Below are positions 1 through 8,765 of a stretch of 19,613 nucleotides of DNA, piece by piece. Made by a program: the position numbers and the translations under genes. Each line of letters starts with the position of its first letter. The stretch's first letter is position 1. The stretch lies in NCBI GenBank assembly GCA_028717765.1, contig JAQUNE010000006.1:1-19613 (forward strand), read 5' to 3'. Source of the stretch: Candidatus Omnitrophota bacterium. Lineage in GTDB: Bacteria; Omnitrophota; Koll11; Gygaellales; Profunditerraquicolaceae. Below the pieces are notes generated by a model. That model did no database searches, was not told the origin of the DNA, and saw nothing but the letters and a program-made list of their open reading frames with translations.

Positions 1-649
1 TACTTTCAAACACTTGGTCGTCTTCAGTGCCCTGCTTGCCGTCATTGCCATTACGCAACCCCACGATACCCTGGGCCATATTTTCATCCATCCCTAGTGC
101 TACAAATACCTGCTCTGGAGCGGTATTAATATTTACGCTTCCGTTTCCGTATACAGTGATAAAATCTTTAAATTCCGCGAATTCTTTCTCTGTTAAACCT
201 TCAATAAATAAAAGCTCTTCCTTTAAAGTAAACGGCCTTAAAGGAGAAGCCTGGATTTTTTGTGCTAATTCCAGGCTTAATCCCGGTAAACGCGCCAAAA
301 TTTCACTAGAGGCGGTATTGATATTTATTTTACTCTCCTCATCTACTTGAGTATAAGTAAATTTTACATTTCCCATTGTCCTCTGGCGAAGTTGATTTAA
401 TTTCGCTAAACTATCATAGCTGGTTTTATCATTTTTTTTCTCCGCCCAGGCATATAGGCAGGCAGCTTTTGCCAAATACGGGCAAACCGCCCTCTCCTCC
501 AAAACCCTGGATAGCTTTAGCTGGGTCGCAATTATTCTATATACCGCCGTGGTGAGGATAGAAAAAAATACTAATATCCAAATGGAAAGCACCAAAAGGC
601 TAGCTCTTCGAGAATACCGGAATAAAGATTGTTTTGTTATATTCTTCAC
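1..649 (-). CDS. gspK: Type II secretion minor pseudopilin GspK, C-terminus beyond the window
   Basis: Translating leftwards from a GTG at 649 gives 216 residues without a stop before the window edge, so the C-terminus is missing. Near the N-terminus comes a basic Arg-Arg-Ala followed by a long hydrophobic helix (SLLVLSIWILVFFSIL), the class III prepilin layout. It lacks the Glu at +5, as is usual for GspK. Two GspK-type blocks follow: INTASSEILARLPGLS, which resembles a helix-hairpin-helix, and later NINTAPEQVFVALG. In the family, GspK caps the pseudopilus tip with GspI and GspJ. The GTG was chosen because an in-frame stop lies just two codons upstream of it; the gene therefore overlaps the end of gspJ by 50 bases, implying translational coupling. 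No ATG start fits before the helix. The family call is secure; the exact start is less so. Confidence 0.85.
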   Translation of the reverse strand, partial: MKNITKQSLFRYSRRASLLVLSIWILVFFSILTTAVYRIIATQLKLSRVLEERAVCPYLAKAACLYAWAEKKNDKTSYDSLAKLNQLRQRTMGNVKFTYTQVDEESKININTASSEILARLPGLSLELAQKIQASPLRPFTLKEELLFIEGLTEKEFAEFKDFITVYGNGSVNINTAPEQVFVALGMDENMAQGIVGLRNGNDGKQGTEDDQVFES

Positions 650-1202
650 CTTTTAACTTGCCTTGTAATTTTATTGCGGCAAAAACGCCTGACTCTTTCG
701 CCCAATCCTGCACCCAAACATATTCTTCTTTTTCGCTGTCAAACTTGAGGAAACTCAGAGAAAATTCATCCAGGGAGGCAAATTTTTTTTCAGAATATTT
801 TTCCTCTTCCTTACCTTCAAGAATATATCTTAAATCTACCTGCCCGCGGATCAATGATTTTTCTTCGGGATTAAACCTGTAGGTTATCTTAAGAATTGAA
901 TTTCCTGTGAGAATCGGAAAGGTTACTTCGTTTGACTTGCCTGTAAAGCCAATAGTAGTAAGATCCTGGCTCTGACGCAGTTCCCGGGAGATCTTTTCTA
1001 TAGAAAGGACAGTATCATATTGAGCAAGGTTAATATTCCTTGCCCTTTGCCATATTTTCATCCCTGCTAGAAAACAAGAACCCAACCCCATGGCGATAAT
1101 GGAAAATATCGTCGCCACCATCACGGTTTCAATCAGCGTAAATGCCTTAACCTGCGAGGTGCGGCTATTCTTTATTTTTGAAATACGTCCCCAGGACCGC
1201 AT
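600..1202 (-). CDS. gspJ: Type II secretion minor pseudopilin GspJ-like
   Basis: 200 residues. A leader of about 20 residues with Lys and Arg precedes AFTLIETVMVATIFSI, the prepilin N-methylation helix with Glu at +5. The rest is a soluble domain with the spacing of GspJ: an amphipathic extension (FLAGMKIWQRA, then a stretch about Ser-Arg-Glu-Leu-Arg-Gln), then beta-rich sequence including ITYRFNPEEKSL and a Trp-containing end. The position between a GspI-like and a GspK-like gene supports GspJ over a generic pilin. It overlaps gspI by 38 bases and gspK by 50 bases. The residue before the expected cleavage site is Ala, not the usual Gly. Known role: part of the I-J-K tip complex that starts pseudopilus assembly in the inner membrane. 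Confidence 0.8.
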   Translation of the reverse strand: MRSWGRISKIKNSRTSQVKAFTLIETVMVATIFSIIAMGLGSCFLAGMKIWQRARNINLAQYDTVLSIEKISRELRQSQDLTTIGFTGKSNEVTFPILTGNSILKITYRFNPEEKSLIRGQVDLRYILEGKEEEKYSEKKFASLDEFSLSFLKFDSEKEEYVWVQDWAKESGVFAAIKLQGKLKGEEYNKTIFIPVFSKS

Positions 1203-1557
1203 TTTGAGTAAGGTTGCCTTCTTTCCAACTTAAATCTAATTTTGCCTCACTTAAAAACTTATCCAGACCCTCCGCGCTTATTGGTGCTATTTCCGAAGCA
1301 TAGGTTGCGTTAAGAAACCCCAGTTTTATATTCTCCTGGGCAGTCGCAGGAATCACGCCTTTTTCTAGAAAAGCTTTCTCCTCCAGCTCTGCCATTTTCT
1401 TTTCTAGAAAATTCGCCGCGCTAATCCGGTTCTGGCTGATATTCAGTGCCTTGGCGCTGTTTAAAAACGAACGGATCACTAAAACGATCCCTATGGAAAG
1501 AATAGAAACCACAACCATTAATTCGATAAGGCTAAAACCCCTACTGCGTATTTTCAT
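1165..1557 (-). CDS. gspI: Type II secretion minor pseudopilin GspI-like
   Basis: 130 residues, a normal length for GspI. It begins MKIRSRG then FSLIELMVVVSILSIGI: a short basic leader, Gly at -1, Phe at +1 and Glu at +5, the canonical prepilin peptidase site. The stretch ISAANFLEKKMAELEEKA resembles the GspI segment in which the helix leads into a region of Ala, Glu and Leu, and the C-terminus with LDLSWKEG resembles the GspI beta-strand ending. It starts 17 bases inside the 3' end of the pilO-like gene and ends 38 bases inside gspJ, so the set is a translationally coupled operon. It could also be described as a generic type IV pilin-like protein; the I-J-K order favours GspI. Confidence 0.78.
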   Translation of the reverse strand: MKIRSRGFSLIELMVVVSILSIGIVLVIRSFLNSAKALNISQNRISAANFLEKKMAELEEKAFLEKGVIPATAQENIKLGFLNATYASEIAPISAEGLDKFLSEAKLDLSWKEGNLTQNAVLGTYFKNKE

Positions 1558-2107
1558 CTTTTATTTTCGGAACCACGATACTGAGCATTGTCTCGATCCT
1601 TAAAGTATCTGCCTGTTCATCTTTTGCCACAAGAGAGAATTTATCCGTTTCAACAAGCAGGTTACTGCTTTGCATTTTGTTCAGGAAATTAAAGATTCTT
1701 TCTTCCGAGCCTTCGGCGCGCAGGTCGGCATTATATTTTTTACAATTTTTAAGTTTATCGATTTGGTTCTCCGGGCTCAGGTTAATCACGGAAATCCCCG
1801 AATCATCGGCGATCTTCTCAACTTCTTTTAAGAATCTTGTAATGATCTCTCTTTCAGAAGTAGCATCAGTAATCTCTAAGTAGGTTTTATAGCGGCTGTT
1901 TTCGCTTAAAATCTTATCTTTCTGCTTACGCATTGCCATGCCAATCTTTAAATTAGCCTCTTCTAATTTTATCTGTTGATTTAAGCTTCTAATTTTTGAC
2001 CTTAATCCGGAGAAAAAGAACCTTTCAATCAAAAAAACTCCAAGAATCGCAACTACGGCATAAATAATGGTTTTTTGGCCTTTTTTTAATTGGATAGGCT
2101 TGATCAT
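1541..2107 (-). CDS. pilO: PilO/GspM-like inner-membrane assembly protein
   Basis: 188 residues with one N-terminal membrane helix (about residues 13-32, TIIYAVVAILGVFLIERFFF), a charged coiled coil (about 35-75), and a C-terminal domain consistent with the ferredoxin-like fold of PilO and GspM. In these families the protein forms a periplasmic dimer with PilN (or GspL) and links the cytoplasmic ATPase complex to the outer-membrane secretin. The identification rests on architecture and on its position directly after the PilM-PilN fusion; sequence identity alone is weak. The start lies one base after the stop of the upstream gene, and the 3' end overlaps gspI by 17 bases. Confidence 0.75.
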   Translation of the reverse strand: MIKPIQLKKGQKTIIYAVVAILGVFLIERFFFSGLRSKIRSLNQQIKLEEANLKIGMAMRKQKDKILSENSRYKTYLEITDATSEREIITRFLKEVEKIADDSGISVINLSPENQIDKLKNCKKYNADLRAEGSEERIFNFLNKMQSSNLLVETDKFSLVAKDEQADTLRIETMLSIVVPKIKDENTQ

Positions 2108-2108
2108 T

Positions 2109-3563
2109 TTACTTTTTTTCTACCTTGGCTTCTTGCGGACTTTCCGTCGGAACTTCCGGCAGGAAGCTTATCTCAAAATCAGTGATTTCTTTTTCTTTTA
2201 CTTTTTTTGACCGCGTATATTTGGTGGTAACATCTTTAAAATACTTAGAGCCTTCAATTACCGAGACATAGCGAAAAACATCTGAAAGCTGTAACCCCTG
2301 CCCGCGTAAACTTACCTTGCCAAATTCATCTACGCTGATAGAATTAATCGCAATTTGCACAGGCGTAATCTTTTGCAGTTCATTAACAAATGCCAAGGGG
2401 AGCTTACGGTGATAGAGATAGCTACGCACAAAATCAGTTTTTTTGTATTGGCCCAATAAATCCCCCATCTCTTTATTGATCTGAGAATTTTGCTCCATTA
2501 ATTTATTTAAATAATTCTGCTGATTATAGAACTTCCCCCAAAAAAACGCCACTAACGCGCTAAAAAAATAAAGTACCAAAACCCCTAAGATCGTCAGGTC
2601 CCTGGTCCTGTCCCTAAGCGACCTTCTGATCTGTATCTCCGGCAACATAAAAGTCACGCGTTTTTCCGTATCTTCCAAAATTAATTCGGAAACCGCTGTT
2701 AATGAAACGTTCGCAGGTATCTGGCGCTTCTTGGATTCTAACATTGCCTTACTATAGGGCCAAGAAACGCATTTAATCGGAATATCCAACTCTCCCTGCA
2801 TGGTTTTCTCTAAATCAGTAATCAGGCTGGCACCGGAGAGAAAAATCTTTGCCGGATTCTTATTCTGTTCTTCGTTATGAAAAATTACCAAGGATTGTTT
2901 TACTTCGCCGATAAGTTTAGTCACCTGGTTCGCCTGTAGTTGCGTGGTAGTCTCCAGGGCGATACTGCGGCTGAATAAAAGGTTATTGCGGTTAAAAACA
3001 ATAAAATCGGTAAAATTAGAATCCACATCTAAAAGCAGATAGATATCATTAGCGTTAATTTCTGACTTTTGCGTTGCCATTACCCATTCCCATACCGCAC
3101 AAGAGCCCAAGTCAATCCTGTCGATATAGAGATCCGCAGCTTGTAAAATATTCAGCTGCCTTTTCAAGATATCATTATGCGCGATCACCAAGAGTACTTT
3201 CATATAGTTCATTTCATCATGGCCGAGCAGCGAATAATTAAAAACTATCTCTTCTTTTTTATAAGGGACGATCCTACCGATGTGCAGTTGCAGCATTTGC
3301 GAAATTTCATTCTTATCTTCGGAAGGAAGGTGCAAGTTTCTCACGGTGACTAAATTCCGGGGAATGGAAACTACCAGTGGACGTGGCCTTAATTTTAGTT
3401 CGCTGAATATCCCAGAGATCGTTTCAGTAATCTGCTTATCGGATAAACCTAAAACCGGCTTAACAATACAATCCGCAAGCTGCTCCTGTTTTACAAAGGG
3501 ATGCGCAGTTACTATTTTTAGAAATTGTTCGTTAATTTCTATTCCGACGGGAGATGATTTCAT
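2109..3563 (-). CDS. pilM: PilM-PilN fusion (GspL-like) pilus/secretion assembly protein
   Basis: 484 residues, longer than PilM alone (about 350). Residues 1-300 form an actin-like ATPase domain: GIEINEQFLKIV is the first phosphate-binding loop, LLLDVDSNFTDFIVF the second, and IFLSGASLITDLEKTM the adenosine site. Residues 303-314 (VTFMLPEIQIRR) resemble the N-terminal motif of PilN, followed by a membrane helix at about 323-343, a short coiled coil and a ferredoxin-like C-terminal domain ending in a Lys/Glu-rich tail. One chain thus does the work of cytoplasmic PilM and membrane PilN, the same architecture as GspL. It follows gspF with a 2-base gap. Expected role: couple the GspE motor to the periplasmic alignment complex. 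It could equally be labelled GspL. Confidence 0.85.
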   Translation of the reverse strand: MKSSPVGIEINEQFLKIVTAHPFVKQEQLADCIVKPVLGLSDKQITETISGIFSELKLRPRPLVVSIPRNLVTVRNLHLPSEDKNEISQMLQLHIGRIVPYKKEEIVFNYSLLGHDEMNYMKVLLVIAHNDILKRQLNILQAADLYIDRIDLGSCAVWEWVMATQKSEINANDIYLLLDVDSNFTDFIVFNRNNLLFSRSIALETTTQLQANQVTKLIGEVKQSLVIFHNEEQNKNPAKIFLSGASLITDLEKTMQGELDIPIKCVSWPYSKAMLESKKRQIPANVSLTAVSELILEDTEKRVTFMLPEIQIRRSLRDRTRDLTILGVLVLYFFSALVAFFWGKFYNQQNYLNKLMEQNSQINKEMGDLLGQYKKTDFVRSYLYHRKLPLAFVNELQKITPVQIAINSISVDEFGKVSLRGQGLQLSDVFRYVSVIEGSKYFKDVTTKYTRSKKVKEKEITDFEISFLPEVPTESPQEAKVEKK

Positions 3564-3565
3564 AA

Positions 3566-4795
3566 TTAATGCACCATCTGGGTAATTTGAAAGGTTGGCA
3601 GAAGAATCGCCAGCACTATGGTCCCTAAAACTAATCCCAGTGCCAAAATAAGTAGCGGCTCCAATAAAGAACTAATCAGCATAATATCAGCCTCTACCTG
3701 CTGAGTATAAGATTGCAGGACTTCCGCTAACACCTCTCCTAGCCTGCCTGATTCTTCTCCCACGGCAACCATTTTAGTAAAAAACTTAGGTAAGCTGGTC
3801 AATTCCTCCATGCTTTTTGAGATACTCTGGCCAGAAGCGACTTCAGCATGGACTTTTTTCATCTCTTCCCTTAATTTGGGGTCATCAATGGTTAAGGTTG
3901 CCACTTCCAAGGCTTTTAAGGCCACCACACCGCCATTTAAAAGCAAAGCCAAAGAGCGGGCAAACTGAGCTAATTCCTGGTTTTTAATCAAACGCTTGAT
4001 TACCGGCAGGCGTAACTTGATTTTTCTTATTAGTTTATTATAAAAAGGAAGGGCTTTGCGGTTATAGATGGAAAAAATAATAAAAATTACTACGGCTACT
4101 ACAAGATACCAGGTTTTACTGGAGAATGAACTTATTTTTAAGATAATTTTTGTAATCAGCGGCAACTGCTGGTTCATTCCCTCAAAAATCGGGCGCAGCT
4201 TAGGGATGACAAAACTAATCAAAACAAAAATACTCACCAGACCCACCATTAAAAGCAGCGCCGGATAAGCCAAGGCAAGCCTGATTTTCGTTTTTAGGCT
4301 TTCCTCTCGCTGTAGAAACTCAGCTACCTGCTCTAGGGCATAATCCATTTTACCGCTGGCCTCTCCGGATTTGATAATATTAATAAAAAGCGGAGAAAAT
4401 ATCTTCGGATAATTCCCTAACGACTCTGAGAAAGGCTTTCCTTGACGGGTAGATTCGTAGAGATTTTGGATAATTTCTCGAAACTTAAGGTTTTCCGTCT
4501 GTTCATAAAGGATGCGCAGGCACGACAATAACTCCACCCTAGCCCTGATCAAGGTAAGTAATTTTTGCGTAAAAATAAGCAGGTCGTTGGAACTGACACC
4601 TTTCCTAATCTGGATTGTTATTGCTCGTTTTGCTTTTTTTGTTTTCACTTCCCCGTGCGGGGCATCGGTAATTGAAACTGGAAAAAGCCCTTGGCCAACT
4701 AATTTATTTAGGGCCTCATCCTGGCTCTGGGCCTCAATTGTGCCTTCAAAAATATCATTCAATCCCTTTTTTGCTTTATAAATAAATTTTGCCAT
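3566..4795 (-). CDS. gspF: Type II secretion / type IV pilus platform protein GspF (PilC)
   Basis: 409 residues, full length for the family. It contains two T2SSF domains, each with a cytoplasmic helical bundle followed by membrane helices. The first copy carries SGEASGKMDYALEQVAEFL and the second GEESGRLGEVLAEVL, the paired family signature. Membrane segments are visible around LALAYPALLLMVGLVSIFVL, WYLVVAVVIFIIFSIY and LLEPLLILALGLVLGTIVLA. In known systems GspF/PilC sits in the inner membrane at the base of the pseudopilus, is rotated or otherwise driven by the GspE hexamer, and extracts pilin subunits from the membrane. The start ATG is one base after the gspE stop codon (TAAAATG arrangement), showing close coupling to the motor gene. 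Confidence 0.95.
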   Translation of the reverse strand: MAKFIYKAKKGLNDIFEGTIEAQSQDEALNKLVGQGLFPVSITDAPHGEVKTKKAKRAITIQIRKGVSSNDLLIFTQKLLTLIRARVELLSCLRILYEQTENLKFREIIQNLYESTRQGKPFSESLGNYPKIFSPLFINIIKSGEASGKMDYALEQVAEFLQREESLKTKIRLALAYPALLLMVGLVSIFVLISFVIPKLRPIFEGMNQQLPLITKIILKISSFSSKTWYLVVAVVIFIIFSIYNRKALPFYNKLIRKIKLRLPVIKRLIKNQELAQFARSLALLLNGGVVALKALEVATLTIDDPKLREEMKKVHAEVASGQSISKSMEELTSLPKFFTKMVAVGEESGRLGEVLAEVLQSYTQQVEADIMLISSLLEPLLILALGLVLGTIVLAILLPTFQITQMVH

Positions 4796-4796
4796 T

Positions 4797-6479
4797 TTAT
4801 GCTTCTAGCTCAGTGACCCTCAGAACTTCTTCCGGAGTGCTAACACCGGCAGCAATTTTTTCCATCCCAGCATCTCTTAAGGTCTTAAAGCCGATTTCCC
4901 TGGCCTTCTTTTTTATTACCGAAGCAGAAGACTTATTAATGATCAATTCCTGGATATCATCATCTACTAAAAGCATTTCGTAAATCGCTGTCCTGCCCTT
5001 GTACCCGATAAATTTACAGCTTTCGCATCCTTTGCCATGATAAATCTTCATCCCCTTAAAAATATCCGGGAGGGAATCCTTATTCTTCATTTCTTCTTTA
5101 CAATTTGGACAGATTACCCTGATTAATCTTTGTGAGATAAAGGCATTTACCGACGAGGCTACTAAATACGGTTCAATCCCGATATCCATCAGACGGGTTG
5201 CACCGCTGCAAGAATCATTAGTGTGTAAAGTAGAAAATATTAAATGCCCGGTAAGTGCGGTTCTAATTGCCAATTCCGCGGTTTCTAAGTCTCTTACCTC
5301 TCCCACCATCATAATATCCGGGTCATGGCGTAAGACAGAACGTAGCGCATTTGCAAAGGTAAAACCGATCTCCGGCTTTACCTGAAGCTGCACGATCCCC
5401 ATTAATTCATATTCAATAGGATCCTCAATAGTAATGATCTTCACCGCGTCTTTATTTAATTTGCTTAAACAGGCATAAAGTGTGGTAGTCTTTCCGCTTC
5501 CTGTGGGGCCGGTAAGAAAGATAATTCCATGGGGCTTCTGCATCAGTTTTTCTAATCTCGATAAATAATCCTGCGGCAGCCCCAATTCTTCAAGGTTAAA
5601 AAGTAAATGCACAGGCAAAATTCTGATTACTACATTCTCCCCGTAAATAGAGGGAATAATCGAAATTCTGAGATCCACCTGTTGCTCAGCGATTTTAATG
5701 ATTGCCCGGCCGTCTTGCGGCAGGCGGCGTTCCACCACATTTAAGTTAGAAAGAATTTTAATACGCGAGACAATCGCGAGAAATAAATACTGGATATCCT
5801 GCGGCAGGCGCATATCATAAAGCACGCCGTCGATTCTTTGCCTGATGCGTACTTTATTACGGTATGGTTCGATATGAATATCGGTTGCCCGGGAAGTAAC
5901 TGCATCTGATAATATCTGGTTAACTAATTTTATTACTGAGGCATCCTGCGCGGATTTTTCCAGGTCCTCGATCTCGTCTTCCTGTTTGGCTTTTTGCTGT
6001 TGTTTTTGCGCTGCAGCACTGGTATGAGTAAGAATCTCTTCAACTGTTTCAGCACCTACCCCATAATACTTTCTGATAGCGGCAAGAATTTCTTCTTCGG
6101 AAGCCAATACCCTTTCCACGTCATAGCCCAAATGTAACTTCAAATCCTCCATTGGCCAAACTGCCAAAGGATCAGAAACCGCAATGGTCAAACTTTTCTC
6201 TTTTATGGCAAGCGGCATAAATTTATAGTGCCAGACGAATTTTGCCGGAATCGCCTTAATTACTGCATCAGAAACAATAACTTCCTTGAGGCTAGGATAA
6301 AAAGGAAGATTTAATTGCTCTGCTAATGCTTCCAAAAATTGCGCCTGTGTAACCATCTTCTTACGCAAAAGAATCTTACCGATAATCTCGCCGGTTTTAC
6401 GGCCCTCTTCAAGCGCTTCTGCCAATTGCTGCTGTGTAAGCCAGCCCTTGCTAATTAATATTTCGCCTATTTTTGCCAT
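4797..6479 (-). CDS. gspE: Type II secretion / type IV pilus assembly ATPase GspE (PilB)
   Basis: 560 residues. Residues 1-140 are the N-terminal GspE/MshE-type domain; the ATPase core follows. Walker A is GPTGSGKT at 324-331, the Asp box is around IEDPIEYEL (351-359), Walker B is RHDPDIMMVGEVRD (384-397) and the His box is HLIFSTLHTND (412-422). A zinc-binding four-cysteine element is complete: Cys457 and Cys460, then Cys485 and Cys488. In the family this hexameric cytoplasmic ATPase powers pseudopilus or pilus extension. A clear ribosome site (GGAG, about 8 bases upstream) supports this start. It lies 29 bases after atpD in the same direction. The sequence alone does not separate the secretion form from the pilus extension form; the downstream GspI-J-K set favours secretion-type. 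Confidence 0.95.
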   Translation of the reverse strand: MAKIGEILISKGWLTQQQLAEALEEGRKTGEIIGKILLRKKMVTQAQFLEALAEQLNLPFYPSLKEVIVSDAVIKAIPAKFVWHYKFMPLAIKEKSLTIAVSDPLAVWPMEDLKLHLGYDVERVLASEEEILAAIRKYYGVGAETVEEILTHTSAAAQKQQQKAKQEDEIEDLEKSAQDASVIKLVNQILSDAVTSRATDIHIEPYRNKVRIRQRIDGVLYDMRLPQDIQYLFLAIVSRIKILSNLNVVERRLPQDGRAIIKIAEQQVDLRISIIPSIYGENVVIRILPVHLLFNLEELGLPQDYLSRLEKLMQKPHGIIFLTGPTGSGKTTTLYACLSKLNKDAVKIITIEDPIEYELMGIVQLQVKPEIGFTFANALRSVLRHDPDIMMVGEVRDLETAELAIRTALTGHLIFSTLHTNDSCSGATRLMDIGIEPYLVASSVNAFISQRLIRVICPNCKEEMKNKDSLPDIFKGMKIYHGKGCESCKFIGYKGRTAIYEMLLVDDDIQELIINKSSASVIKKKAREIGFKTLRDAGMEKIAAGVSTPEEVLRVTELEA

Positions 6480-6508
6480 GTTTTTAACTCCGTCTCTAAA
6501 TATTAAAC

Positions 6509-7900
<1,392 letters not shown>

Positions 7901-7913
7901 TTACGCATCCTTC

Positions 7914-8765
7914 TTATTTTTTCTTATCCAAAATTACCTTCGAGGCAGAAATCTCGCGGATCGACCTGTCTCTTAAGGTGTGCACCTGCCTGAAATATTC
8001 AAAAGCCAAACGCTGATTTAAAAGAGAGAGCTCCTGCGTGCTTCCCTCTAAATGCATGATCCTTGCTCCGTATTCCGATTGCTTAGATGACCAGAAAATT
8101 TCCAGCATTTTAAAAGCCGCCCAAAGTTCAAAAATAACTTCGATTACTTTTTTTGAGTAGGGTTCGATTAATAATCCGTCATCCACAATGCTTGGACGGC
8201 CCTGCTCAATTTTTCCTTCATAAGGCAAAAATGGCACTACTTCGATTTTTTGCGCGGTTAAAGAAATAAATTTCGGATAGACAATAAAGATCCTGCCATA
8301 TTTTTCCAGGTAATTCTTGAGCAAATACCCGCGGATAGACTCCAGCTCTTCGTGGTTAATCTCGTCGGTAAAACCGGGAAAAAATTTATAACCCACATTC
8401 ACGTCTTCCAGATATTTCGCCCCGCGTTCCCCTAATACTATGATCTCATCATTCTTGGACCTGCGTTGGTCCAAGCCGGCATTAATCAATAGGGTATTCA
8501 ATTCTCCCAGGAATCCTTCATCAGAAGTAACGATTAATATGGTTGAGGGTAGCTCTTTACGATCGCGAAAATAGGTATGATTAGATTGTAGAGGGGCAAG
8601 AATATTCAAGCAGGTATTCAACTCATTAAAAAAACTGTCATTGGGTTTTTCTTTGAGTTGAAAGGAACGAAACTGAATAATTGCGGCAGTCTTTAATACC
8701 TCGATAATATCTCCCAAGCCACGGCTGACATCCAAGTCCTGCCTTAAAGCGGCAATGGTCTTCAT
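7914..8765 (-). CDS. atpG: F1 ATPase gamma subunit, divergent alternate type
   Basis: 283 residues, about the length of the alternate-type gamma subunit. The central Rossmann-like part has ILIVTSDEGFLGELN (canonical TSDRGLCGGLN) and VLGERGAKYLE. The C-terminal rotor helix keeps SEYGARIMHLEGSTQEL, which corresponds to the canonical SEHAARM...A.NA motif, and ends LRDRSIREISASKVIL. The N-terminal helix is unlike the standard 'KITKAMKMVAAAK' signature (here IEVLKTAAIIQFRSF). Gamma is the central rotor shaft joining the c-ring to the alpha3-beta3 head. Its ATG shares one base with the stop of atpA (TGATG), so it is translationally coupled. The function call is firm because of position and the C-terminal motif, though the sequence is strongly diverged. 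Confidence 0.9.
   Translation of the reverse strand: MKTIAALRQDLDVSRGLGDIIEVLKTAAIIQFRSFQLKEKPNDSFFNELNTCLNILAPLQSNHTYFRDRKELPSTILIVTSDEGFLGELNTLLINAGLDQRRSKNDEIIVLGERGAKYLEDVNVGYKFFPGFTDEINHEELESIRGYLLKNYLEKYGRIFIVYPKFISLTAQKIEVVPFLPYEGKIEQGRPSIVDDGLLIEPYSKKVIEVIFELWAAFKMLEIFWSSKQSEYGARIMHLEGSTQELSLLNQRLAFEYFRQVHTLRDRSIREISASKVILDKKK

Noticed and set aside
27..350. Plus-strand open frame of 107 codons near the left edge
   Set aside because: It lies opposite the gspK frame, which carries recognisable GspK motifs; the plus-strand product has no family pattern.
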